This document shows positions 50,339 to 60,785 of a stretch of DNA of 64,000 nucleotides, piece after piece; positions within the stretch are counted from its first letter, which is position 1; every line of letters starts with the position of its first letter. Location: NCBI GenBank assembly GCA_964019335.1, contig OZ025721.1, forward strand, positions 186,001-250,000, in the 5' to 3' direction. The notes beneath the pieces are model-generated. The model worked only from the letters and a program-made list of their open reading frames with translations, did no database searches and was not told where the DNA came from. Origin of the DNA: Diplonema japonicum (taxonomy: Eukaryota; Euglenozoa; Diplonemea; Diplonemida; Diplonemidae). Both the position numbers and the translations under genes were made by a program.

Positions 50339-53300
50339 ATGCGACACCCGACACTGATCCGACTGACGTTTTTCTGCCTCTGCTTCCGACAATCCGCTCA
50401 AAAAGTCTGCACCCTTGAACAGCAGCAGACCGACAGGGTTGCAAAGGACATGATCGAGAGCCCTGTTGACGTAACGACGCAAACAAACGTTGATTTCAAA
50501 GTGAAGCTCCACTGGGGCCCCATGGACAAACACCCATACACACACGAGGTCTTCGAGGTAGGCTGCGGTGACAGAAGCACAACAGTCGAGAGCAACGAAG
50601 GGGTCGTCAGTGCGTTCACCAACAATTGTTTTTACCAGGGTGGCGTGGCGACGCAGGGCACGGGGAACACACCGGGAAACGAGGGGTGCGACACTTGGGT
50701 GGAGCTGTCTTGGAACGACGACGGTTCGAATTACACTCTGCTGTCTTTAAACAGCAAAGGGGAACCGTTGTGGGTGGTGCACTCCATCCTAAACGCACAA
50801 GCGGCGATGGATGTAACCAACTGTTATGCCCCGACAGAGACGGAGTGCGCTGCGAGGAACCAGCGACATAACTGCGCTTGGCAACCGCCTGGCCACAACC
50901 CCACTCTCATCACAGGCTCGAATCAAGCCAACGGTCGTTGTGCTGGAAACAACGCTGTGACAGGGTTCCTCGATCAAAATTTTCACGGGCCCATCGACCT
51001 CAACCCGCAGCTGGGGTCGCAAGCCAACCAGCCCGGTGTAGGCAGCGGGCAAGGTTCCTCATGGTACGCGGGGACCCTTAAAGAGTACGCGTCGCAAGGT
51101 CAGCAGCTTCAAGGCACCGATCGTATCAGTTTCATCCTCTTCAAGAATGATGTTCCTGACCACCCGCCGGTCCCGTGGCTCCCCGTGCCTGCTAACCTCC
51201 ATCTCTCGTATAAATCACAGTTTATCAAACCCGTTGGCGTGCAGTGGTACTGGACCCACGGGTTGGACAAATATGGGCTGTCGTACACACCGCATGCATG
51301 CAGCATCGTCCCCTCCAAAGCGGTGTGGAACGAAAGCGTGAGCATTTCGTTTGATTGCGTTGACTGCCAAGCAAGGATTCGACGAACAACGGGCTCGCTC
51401 CCGTTGGGGTCAAGCGACACCGATCCGTCCAAAGCATGGGATGGGAAAGAGGACACCAGCTATGGTGCGTGGGACCCGAGCGGGGTATTCGTCAGAGCGG
51501 AGCTCGAGAGACCCGTTGCCTTGACACGGATACGGTTCAGACCCGTGCAGAACGCAGAGGGGGCGATGCTGAACGGAAGGTTCCACGGGCTGCCAAAACA
51601 CCCCGCCACTACCGAAGAGGTTCTTGCCGTGATCACGCAGACACCGAACCCATGGCCTCAATGGACGGAGCTTTACATACATCACACAACAACGCAGTTC
51701 CATTACGTGACGTACAATGGCCCAGCAGGGTCGCACGGCCGTGTGGCCGACATCGAGGTCTTCTACAAATGCCTGGGATCGCATAGCACCGAAACCAACG
51801 TTGTGAAGGCGGTCCGGGCAGGCGAGGACTGCAGCGCTCCCGCCGTGTACGGCACGACAGAGGACAGGACAGATTTGGAATGCTTGTTCCGCCCCTCTGA
51901 TGAGTGCTACGCGCACAATGAATGTCTTTGGGACACGGCACAGTCTCTCTGCAGGCAGAAAATACCCGCCTCCAGACGAAGCTTCACCTTCACTGGTGAC
52001 GGGAACAACGTGCAAGTGAACTTCTGCTACGAAGGGAAGACGATATGGCCGAATGGAACGCTGACCTTAAACCCACCCACAACACCAACACCCACCATCG
52101 ACACCCCAACACCTGCCAGCCCACCTTCGATGGCCACGTTGACACCACCGATTATCGGTCCGCCTGTAACACCGTACCCTGTGTATACATCGCCTCCTAA
52201 TACACCTGCACCTGCGACAGGGGCTCCACAGCCGACCGCGGTTCCCGCTGTGACGCAGGAGCCGACTCTGATGCCTGCGACTTGGGAACCCCAACCCACA
52301 GCGCAGCCCACAGAGGTGCCTCCTGTTATCACGACCCGCCCACCGCTGACCCCGTCGATGTTGGCATTGAAACCCGTTTCGAATGGGGAGGTGTACGGGT
52401 ACCTCCACGCTGCGGAGTGGGTCTGCACGTCTGATGTTCCTTGCAGAACGGTGATTCTGACACCAGTCGAACCGGCCAACGTGGTGGGTGTGCTAGGAAG
52501 CGTGCAATGCAGGCTGTTGGACAGTCGAGGCGTCTTCCGGCAACCCCCGTTCGGGAAGCACAGCACGGACACGACACTGACGGGCACGTTCAGCACGATG
52601 GACACTGGGAGGGCGGTGTTCTTGGAAATGACGGCGAGCATGCCTTACCAGATCGACAGTACGTTCAAAGTGGGTTGCACGCTCACAGCCAACGGTGTCG
52701 TGGGGGTCGAGTACATCCACGATCTACTTGTTAAAAGCGACGACGGCAGCTCGAGCATGCCCCGTTCCATCTTTCTCCGCCTCGGTGCCGAGGGCCCCGC
52801 GGACCTTCAGTACATCAAAAACACAATCGCACGACACCTCAACATCAACACCGCCTTGGTGAGCGTAACAGGGTCCACAGCACGGAAGGGGGTCACGCTT
52901 CAAGTATCGGGTTTGAAATGCACGCCGGACCCATCGACGACACGTTCAGTGGGGGTGTATGTGCAGGTTCCGGAACAGAAGATAACAGAGCTTTTGAAAC
53001 TGGTGACGAATACGACCTCGGAGGTGTCGAGGGATCTGTGCGGTGTGATGGAAGCTTTTGCTAGCCATGACTTTGGAGTGGTGTTCCCTGGTCCGGGGCT
53101 TCCTTTACCTGGAACATCAGGACCTTCAGGGGTAACTGTCTCACCCTCGTCTTCGGGGGCATCTCCTCCTCCTTCATCGTCTAACGGCGATACCGTCACC
53201 ACCGTGGTTCTCGTTGTGTTTGCTGTTGCTGTTGCATTTTGTCTCTTTGCTGTGTGCGGGTTTTTCTATGTACGAAGGAGAGGGGAGGAGAAGGGGAGAA

Positions 53301-53482
53301 AAGACGATCCGCACCCTGACGAGAACCACGGTGCGCGGGCAACGGCTACCGTGTCGGCCGCAACGACAAGCGAACCGCCGATGAACCCCATCCTGTGGTC
53401 CTTCCCGGACCAGGAGAAGAACTTCCACGACGAGGTGGTCGAGGTGCCTTCGAGCGAGAGTTGCGAAGCGAAATTTGTTTAG
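50339..53482 (+). CDS. Large type I membrane protein with discoidin-like and Pro/Thr-rich regions
   Basis: 1047 aa. Signal peptide MRHPTLIRLTFFCLCF. Cys-rich extracellular part (25-350). About 355-480 is an F5/8-type C (discoidin)-like beta domain: KAWDGKEDTSYGAWDPSGVF, VALTRIRFRP and VTYNGPAGSHGRVADIEVFY. The mucin-like Pro/Thr stretch is about 567-680 (PTTPTPTIDTPTPASPP). Another Cys-containing beta region follows, then a transmembrane helix about 951-975 (VVLVVFAVAVAFCLFAVCGF), the stop-transfer YVRRRGEEKGRKDD and a short acidic tail. Probably a cell-surface adhesion or sugar-binding receptor; the ligand is unknown. The start is the Met opening the signal peptide. Confidence 0.78.
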   Translation: MRHPTLIRLTFFCLCFRQSAQKVCTLEQQQTDRVAKDMIESPVDVTTQTNVDFKVKLHWGPMDKHPYTHEVFEVGCGDRSTTVESNEGVVSAFTNNCFYQGGVATQGTGNTPGNEGCDTWVELSWNDDGSNYTLLSLNSKGEPLWVVHSILNAQAAMDVTNCYAPTETECAARNQRHNCAWQPPGHNPTLITGSNQANGRCAGNNAVTGFLDQNFHGPIDLNPQLGSQANQPGVGSGQGSSWYAGTLKEYASQGQQLQGTDRISFILFKNDVPDHPPVPWLPVPANLHLSYKSQFIKPVGVQWYWTHGLDKYGLSYTPHACSIVPSKAVWNESVSISFDCVDCQARIRRTTGSLPLGSSDTDPSKAWDGKEDTSYGAWDPSGVFVRAELERPVALTRIRFRPVQNAEGAMLNGRFHGLPKHPATTEEVLAVITQTPNPWPQWTELYIHHTTTQFHYVTYNGPAGSHGRVADIEVFYKCLGSHSTETNVVKAVRAGEDCSAPAVYGTTEDRTDLECLFRPSDECYAHNECLWDTAQSLCRQKIPASRRSFTFTGDGNNVQVNFCYEGKTIWPNGTLTLNPPTTPTPTIDTPTPASPPSMATLTPPIIGPPVTPYPVYTSPPNTPAPATGAPQPTAVPAVTQEPTLMPATWEPQPTAQPTEVPPVITTRPPLTPSMLALKPVSNGEVYGYLHAAEWVCTSDVPCRTVILTPVEPANVVGVLGSVQCRLLDSRGVFRQPPFGKHSTDTTLTGTFSTMDTGRAVFLEMTASMPYQIDSTFKVGCTLTANGVVGVEYIHDLLVKSDDGSSSMPRSIFLRLGAEGPADLQYIKNTIARHLNINTALVSVTGSTARKGVTLQVSGLKCTPDPSTTRSVGVYVQVPEQKITELLKLVTNTTSEVSRDLCGVMEAFASHDFGVVFPGPGLPLPGTSGPSGVTVSPSSSGASPPPSSSNGDTVTTVVLVVFAVAVAFCLFAVCGFFYVRRRGEEKGRKDDPHPDENHGARATATVSAATTSEPPMNPILWSFPDQEKNFHDEVVEVPSSESCEAKFV

Positions 53483-53604
53483 GTTCTTTTATTTTCTTTT
53501 TTTTCTGCTTCAAAAAAAGTTGTAGGCTTTGTTGTTTATTATTATTATCCCCCTCCCTTCGACAAAAAAAAAAAAAAAAAAAAAAAAAGTGGAGGAAAAA
53601 AAAA

Positions 53605-54102
53605 ATGTTTACACGAGGGTCACCCGTTAGATGGCCACCCGAAGATAATGAAGAAAGCAATGACAATGACGATGAGGTCGAGGAGTTGATGGCGATGGCG
53701 GCTTTGCGTCAGAGTACAGTTGAAGGAGGGGGTGGAAGCAGGGTGGCAAGGAGGAGAAGGCACCACCACCATTACAGAAACCATTCCCACGGGCACGACC
53801 ACAGGGCTCTGGACTTGGACGAAATGTCATATGAGCAGCTGCAGGAGCTCTGTGACCACATGGGCAGTGTCAAGATCACACTCGGCCCAGAGCTTCTCTC
53901 CCTCCTCCCAGCGCTCCCTGTTCAGGAAGGGGAACATTTTGTATGCGCAATCTGCACAGAAGAAATGGTTCCGGGTGAACATCGGCGGTCGCTCCCATGC
54001 AAGGACATGTACCACAAAAACTGCATCGATCAGTGGCTGCTTAACGAAAAACCCACATGCCCTGTCTGCCAGATGAATCTAAAGGAGGTTCTTGATGATT
54101 AG
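53605..54102 (+). CDS. RING-H2 finger protein (probable E3 ubiquitin ligase)
   Basis: 165 aa. A RING at 114-155: Cys114, Cys117, Cys132, His137, Cys140, Cys152 and Cys155 (CAICTEEM, LPCKDMYHKNCIDQW, CPVC). In RING-H2 proteins the residue two after the third Cys is His; here it is Asp134, which can bind zinc but is unusual. The N-terminal half is acidic, then His-rich (ARRRRHHHHYRNHSHGHDH). No membrane segment, so it is probably cytosolic or nuclear. The open frame upstream of 53605 overlaps the previous gene's 3' end and is not used. Confidence 0.8.
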   Translation: MFTRGSPVRWPPEDNEESNDNDDEVEELMAMAALRQSTVEGGGGSRVARRRRHHHHYRNHSHGHDHRALDLDEMSYEQLQELCDHMGSVKITLGPELLSLLPALPVQEGEHFVCAICTEEMVPGEHRRSLPCKDMYHKNCIDQWLLNEKPTCPVCQMNLKEVLDD

Positions 54103-54157
54103 GTGAAAGGGTGGGGGAAAAAAATAGAATCTATAAGCGCATCTCTGGAAAAAAAAA

Positions 54158-54400
54158 AATAGCTATTTATTGCCAATAAAATTATGAGTCATTATTTAAC
54201 TCGAGTTTCCGAATAAATGGTAACGAGTGTTAAATAATGGCTCATTTGGCAAGTAAGTCGTTTTATTTCACTCTTCGTCATTTGAGTCACTCACTCTTCA
54301 CTGCTTTCACTGCTGTTCACGCAGGTCAGCTTTTTTTGGGACTTTCGCGTTAAATTATGAGCCCCCCCCCTCCAGTGAGTGAAGAAAATGACGAAGAGTG

Positions 54401-54431
<31 letters not shown>

Positions 54432-54880
54432 GAATCGTGACTTTATGCAACATTCTCCTTTCTTCTAACTGTGTGCTTTTGGAAGGGTAAGAGAGAAAAA
54501 TAGAAGAAGGAAAAAAGCAAGAAAAGAGAGAACAATAATATATTAATAAAAAAAAAAAAAAAAAAAAAAGGGGCTGGTAGAAAGAACGCGACTGATGGCT
54601 CGTTTTTAGCGATCTTTCTTCCCGCACCGCCTCTTTTTTACTTTTCCCTTTTTCTTTTTTTTTTCTTTTTTTTCCCCTCCTTTCAAAAAAGGAGGACTAC
54701 CGACTATTTCTTCAATTTATATTTTAATCTCACTTTTCAGAAAATTTTATCTTCACTCCGGAAGCCCCTATTATCTTATTGGTAGAGTCTCATAATTTGA
54801 TTTCCGGGGCTCATAATTTGATTTTTTGGCGGTTCTCGAGTGAAATGATGGCCATAATATGTTGGCAATAAATAGCTATT
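54158..54880. mobile_element. TIR/foldback element, 0.72 kb
   Basis: Perfect 19-bp inverted ends: AATAGCTATTTATTGCCAA (54158) and its inverse (to 54880). Inside, 54219-54340 repeats the segment at 11157-11290 (GGTAACGAGTGTTAAATAAT, TCACTCACTCTTCACTGCTT), and 54343-54400 carries the AGTGAGTGAAGAAAATGACG arm known from the topoisomerase intron. The last ~14 bases of the terminus also occur at the outer right end of the recombinase element (7462-7475). No gene; A/T runs fill the middle. Confidence 0.75.
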
Positions 54881-55180
54881 AAAAACTTTGAATTGTCATT
54901 CGTGTTATTTTAAAAAAAAAAAAAGAGAAAAAAAGAATCGGCGGAGAGCAGGTCTAAAAAAAGGGGGGGTACTTTGCCCCCCCCCAAGAAAATACACCCC
55001 CTCCCCTCTCTCCGTTATTCCTTTATCTCCGAAATGCTGACCCTCCCCCTCCCCATTCTATTTAGTCTATTTTTTTTTTTTTTCTTCTTCTTCTTCGTCT
55101 TTTTTGTTTTCTTCTTTTTTTTCTCTTTTTCCCAACCCAATGTCCACGTATAGGTGTGCGAGGGGGGGGGAGAGAAGTGA
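54881..55180. other. Spacer before the cyclase gene
   Basis: No gene. A C/T-rich tract (55060-55140) is followed by CCACGTATAG (AG at 55153) 28 bases before the ATG, another candidate acceptor. Confidence 0.45.
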
Positions 55181-58100
55181 ATGCAAGATGAAAAAACCAG
55201 CGCGGAGAGGGTTCTCGCGCTGCTGCCGCACGTGGTGATCCCGCGGTTAGGGGAGAAAGAAGAGGTGTCCTGGGTGAATGAGTTCCAAGGCAGCCTGCTG
55301 TTCATCGACATCGCCGGGTTCTCATCCGTCGCTTGCATGCTGCAGAAGTTCACAAATGAAGGAGCGGAGGCGCTCTCCTTCCACCTCAACGGATACTTCA
55401 CAAACCTCATCGGCGTGGTGAACCGACACGGAGGGGACGTCATCTTCTTCTCAGGCGATGCCATGATGGTAGCATGGAAGGGGATCCCGGTACCCGTCGC
55501 TGCTTCCACAGCGCTGTCATGCGGTGCAGCGTTGTTAAGCGAAACCAGCGAATACTCTTTTACAATAGAATCGGACACAGGTCAACCAACTGTATCCTGC
55601 ACCATGACCCTCCACATCGGCGGCGCGTGCGGTTCAGTCCATGGAATGCTGGTCGGCGGAAAAGGTGCACCGAATCTGGGGAAATGGAAATACCTTCTCG
55701 TTGGGAAAACAGTTGAAACTGTCGGTCTCGCCGCATCTGCAGGTCAAAACGGGGAATTGGTCGTCACACAGGAACTGATCACAGAGGCGAGAAAAAACTC
55801 TTCACAAGCGCTGACCAGCGAGGTTGTGTTCGGTGGGATCGCTTTCAGGTTGTTTAAGTCTTTCGTTAAAGAGCCGAAGATCCCGAACAACCTCGTGCAT
55901 AAACTCCCAACATTGTCCAACGAGTCGCTTTCCAGAGCGGTGATGTACGTGTTCGACACCGTGATAAAAGCTGTGGAATCGGCACCATCCCAACCAGGCG
56001 AGCTTCGGACGGTTTCTACAGCGTTCATCAAGCTGTCGGCCATCAACATCAATGAGGACCCTGTTATAATCCACGGGAAGCTCAACACTGCCGTAGGCAT
56101 CATCCAGTCCCAGCTTTCAAAGTTCGACGGGATTCTGAACAAAGTCATGATGGACGACAAGGGCATTATCTGTCTGTGTTTGTTCGGGATACCTCTCCAC
56201 GGGCATGAGAACGACGCCGTACGCGCTGTTTGTTTCGCGATGAAGTCTGCGAAAAAGCTCCATAAGGCGATCGGCGTCGTTTCCATAGGCATCTCCCGTG
56301 CCACGGTTTTTTGCGGGCTCACCGGGTCCCCGGACCGTAACGAATACACAGTGCTGGGAGACGGCGTCAACATTTCCGCAAGGCTGATGATCAAAGCGGA
56401 AGAGTTCTCCCCAAAGAAACGACACATCATCATCGACGAAGAAACAACAAGCGCGAAGGGCATGGACAAGCTGTCCGAACAGGACATCGCGATCATTGAA
56501 GGCGACTTTCTGATTCTGAAGGGACAGGACGTTCCTGTCAAGCAGTACCACGTGGTGACGAACAAAGACAGGCAGCAGACGCTCCAAAGGGTCATGGGGG
56601 AAGAGTGTTCGACTTCGGATGAATCCGAGATAAAGAGCCCGTCAAGCAGGTCCTCACAGAACTCACTGACTTCGTTGGACTCTCAGATCAGCAGATCGAG
56701 CAGGGCCACTGGGAAAAACAAATCAGCAGCCGCTTCGCTTCTCAACTTTGAGAACGCACGCCGTCGACAACGGAGGTTCTCGCAAGACTCGGAATCGAAT
56801 AGCGACACTGCAAGTCCGAACCGTTTAGCACACAGTTCGAGCAGCACAGGGTCGAGCCACCAACTCAAACAAAAGCCTCGGATCCGACCCCCCACGCGAC
56901 AGCGGCGATCGAATGGCGGGATGTCCCCACAAAACACGCACAACTCTTCAAGTTCCTCAATGCTCCTCGACAATCAAAGCCTTCCCAGCGCCGAAAGCAT
57001 CACTCTTTACGGAAGACAGCAGGAAATCCTGGACATCAAAAGAATCGCTGACGAGTGGATCACCAAGAACGATGGATGCGGCGCGTCAATCATTCTTTCC
57101 GGCGAAGCGAAGATCGGGAAGACCGAGGTTCTCAACAAATCGTGCAGCGTCATAGAACTCCCGAAGGTTTACATGCCGTCGGTCGATACGTCTGTAAAGG
57201 AACAGTACATGTCGCTGAAGGGGCTGGTCATGAACATGCTTAGAGAAACACAGATAGAGTGGCTGATCGAGAATTTGAACCCCGAAGCAAAGAAACATCT
57301 TCCGCTTTTGCATCATGTTGTGAGGCTTCCAGAGATACCGCTGCCGGAAGGGAAGTTGAGCAGCATGCAACAAGGCGAGGGTGAAACATTGATAAACCAG
57401 CTTGTCATCGAGCTTGTCAAGTGCCAGTACGGGCCCAGGATTATTCTTGCTGTCGATGATATGCAGTGGCTGGACGACACGTCTGCTGGGTTTATCTCGG
57501 ATGCTTTCGACAGCGGGTTCTTCATACTGGGGACGCTCCGCTTGGACTGTATCGACAATAATATGGGTCAAACCGACATGGTGTCCATCATCACAGGGTC
57601 CTACGGTGATGATAGCGAGGAAACTGAGGTGCTCCCTCTTGTCGGGCAAGGTCTCGGACACCGCAAGCTTCACGATAGTGTCTTGAACGGCCCGAACTGC
57701 ACCACAATACCCATTACCCCATTGAACCAAGACAACACCGCTGAACTGATGAAATCAATTATAGAATGCAACGATTTCGACCACTCACTGGTTGCGCAGG
57801 TGTGCGAGAAAGCAGACGGCCTCCCAGGATGCATCATTGAAATGACCCGCGCGCTTGAGGACGAGGCACAGGTCACCGTCAACGTCCTTGGAACAGTTTA
57901 CAAAACGCTTGACGCGGACGTCGATGGTCTTCTTTCCTCCGTGATCCCCGATTCAATGGAGGCAGCTGTCATGAGAGATGTGGATAAACTGTCGTTGCAA
58001 GAGAGAAAAGTCATTTCGATGGCGGCCGTGCTCGGTTCCGTGTTCCATTATGGTTTGTTGTCCGACTGTCTTCTTCAGGAGAAGCATTCTTTGGACAGCG

Positions 58101-60071
58101 TGCAAGCTGCTTTTCAGTCGGGTATCTTAACGTGCGATCGGTGCAAAAAACCAGCGTACAAGAAATCCGCCAAAAACACAATCACGATGGGAGGCGTTCC
58201 CGTGACGCGAGCCGACACGATTCGTTTCGTGCGGTCCACCGCCAGAGACGTCATTTACAAATCGGTGTTGGCAAGGGAACGCAGGAGGCTTCATCAGGTC
58301 GCGGCGGAAATTTTGGAAAAGGACCCGAATAGGCCTTTAACGGTGATGGTGCGGCATTACAGAAAAGCGCAACTGCAGGAAGGCTCGTGGAGGCATATTG
58401 CAAGCCTCTACAAGGAACTGATCAAAAAAGGGTTGCTCGAGGACGCGCTCATGTTAGAAGCCGAGCTGATTGCGTTCTCCGAAAAGCTTTGCACGATGAA
58501 GGAACGGCCTCCGGAGCCCACGCAAGTCGAGATTTTCCGTTGGGCCTTGGATGCTGTCCTGTGTCTGTTCGAATCCGGGCAGGTTGACGCTGCGGCAGCA
58601 AACGCATCTGCGATTTCATTCAAAGGACTAGACGATAAACCCCACCCCAAGAAATCAACTAAACAGAAACGTCGTGAATCGCATGTAGAGGTGAAAAAAC
58701 CACCCAGTTGCTTCGAGAAGGTCTTCTGCTGTTTTCCGAGAAAGACGGAGAAGCAAGCCGATGATAAAGAGAAGGAGAAGTCTCGCAGATCTATCTATCC
58801 TACTGACGAAAACGAACCTCCCTACCAGCTTCAAGCCTGCCTCGCTAGCATTGAAATCTCCTTCTTCAAAGGTGCCACGGACTTCACAAACCTATTCAAC
58901 CGGACCAAAACGTTGCACTTCGAGGGGAGCACGGCGCAGGTCCTAGAGAGCGCGATCGAGATCATGAGAGAGGGATCCACAAGGGAAGTCGGTCCGCCCC
59001 ACCCGTTCAGTTTATTCATGAAGTCGCCTGTTTCTATCCTTGCGACAGCAGGGTACTTGGACTACTACAAAAAACTGCTGCTCGTGGAAGATGCAATGTT
59101 ACTGCCTGAAAGTTTGAACCTGCTGCCGATTCAGGTGGACCGGGGGTTTCCCGCAAGGCCGTGCATTGCAAACGCATTGTTTTCCATCAGATGTGTGATA
59201 CACATGCTGAGAGGAGACGGGAGAGCTGCCTTCGAAGACTGCGTCAGTCTGACACGGCAGAAGTGCAAGGACGAACGCGCGTTCATGTACGCAAAGATCT
59301 TATCGTGCTTCTGTAGCATGTGGTATTGTAAATCCGCGTTGCCAAAACACGTGAAATGGGGAGCTGAACGGGGCTCGTCTGTCTTGGACCTCGCGGCAAA
59401 CGAGAACCTTGTCTTCCCCGACGTCTTCCTGGAGATTCTTTACGAGGTCTATGCTGAAACGTTCTCCCCAAAACACTTGAAAGCCTCCACCGTGCAAAAG
59501 ATCATCAACACGCCTTTCTTCACGGTCTTCCACGTGATGATAATAATCATGCTTCTTGACGTTATCCCACCCGACACGAAAGCCGTCTCGAAGCTCACAT
59601 CCAGGCTCGAATCCGTCTTGGAACACTTTCCCTATGCGAAACCGGCCTATCTGTATGTAAAAGCCCTGCACGCTGCAGATGAAAGCACCTCGTTGGATGC
59701 CTTCCGGGAGTGCATTCAGTACTGCATGAATGAAGGCTTAGTTGGCTCTGTTTTCGCTTTTAAAAGTGCGTGCAAGATGTTTGTCATGGAAAACGACGAT
59801 ATGCCGCCGATCGTAGTAACTTACTTGAACGAACTTGACTCACAGGACCAGAATGACGGGCAGGATGCGGTGTGTTCGCCGAAAAACAAGGCAGCAATGG
59901 ATTTACTCAGGGTATGGGGGGAGGAAAAAAAAGGGGGGGAAAGAGAGAAAAAAAAAAAAAAAAAAAAAGGCTGCAAAAAAATTTGCTTTTGGCGGGAACG
60001 AAGTCAGTATTTTGCGGTCAAAAGTGAAGCTGCGAAGGTCCCGGTCTCTCGTGTCCAAGAACCCTAGGGTC

Positions 60072-60077
<6 letters not shown>
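55181..60077 (+). CDS. Soluble adenylyl cyclase (ADCY10-type): two cyclase domains plus P-loop ATPase region
   Basis: Exons 55181-59911 and 59970-60077 (58-bp intron GTATGG...AAAG); 1612 aa, matching human ADCY10 (1610). Makes cAMP from ATP, soluble in cytosol or flagella; the animal enzyme senses bicarbonate. C1 (about 37-205): metal-binding Asp43 in LLFIDIAGFSS and Asp93 in FFSGDAMM. C2 (about 280-460): VLGDGVNISARLM. A Ser-rich linker of about 130 residues follows (480-610), then a P-loop GEAKIGKT (641-648) and Walker B-like ILAVDDMQW (~755), and a long TPR-like helical tail. Exon 2 adds a basic tail (SILRSKVKLRRSRS). Unspliced, the frame ends inside a Lys run. Confidence 0.9.
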
Positions 60078-60121
<44 letters not shown>

Positions 60122-60785
60122 CGTCGACATTGTTTTAGTTTTGCATGGTTTCCATTTCCATGGCGATCGTTTTTTTTTTTTTTTTCTTTTTTTTTTTCTC
60201 TGGCATCCACACCTATAACGTTTCCTTGATTTCTCCCCCTTTTTTTTTTAGTAAGTATCAAACAAAAAAAAAAAAAAAAAAAAAAGCAGCGTTTTTTTTT
60301 TTTCCGGCTCTGAAAATATGAGCAACTGAAAAAAAAAAGAGGGGGAGGAGAGGGAAGGTACGCATAATAAATGTCTAGTTTTTTTCCCCTCTTTTTCTTC
60401 TTTTTTTTTCTCGCTTCCGTAGGTGGATCCGGCGGTTGCGTCCCAACCCCCCCCCCTTTTTTTTTGTTGCTCTCTTCCGAGAGCAATAAAAAAAAACCAA
60501 GTACAACCAAGAAAAAAAAAGAGGGAAAAAAAATTGTTTGTGCGCACGAGCGGAATTTTACCTAAAAGAAAATAGCTCATTACGCTGCCATCAACTAGTT
60601 TTTTTTTCTTTTTTCTTTTTTTTTTTTTTAGTCTCGACAAATAAAACAAAGAAAATGCTTTCTTTTTCTTTTTCTTTTTTTTTTTCCCGCCTTGGCCCTC
60701 CTTTCCCCCTCTCCTTTTTATTTACCCGTCCTTCCCCCAACCATTTTAACCTTAAATTTATTCCCAGAAAAAAAAAAAAAAAAAA
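60078..60785. other. Spacer, homopolymer-rich
   Basis: No gene. A run of about 44 A residues (60076-60119), many T runs, and the dispersed ~85-bp sequence at 60533. The T run ending TTTTTTAG at 60631 is a candidate acceptor for the next gene. Confidence 0.6.
60533..60645 (+). repeat. Dispersed ~85-bp sequence, copy 2, split by a T run
   Basis: TTGTTTGTGCGCACGAGCGG, AATTTTACCTAA and CTCATTACGCTGCCATCAAC match the inverse of 24962-25043. After CTAG a run of about 29 mostly T bases replaces CTTT before TAGT(C/T)TCGACAA resumes. Confidence 0.6.
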
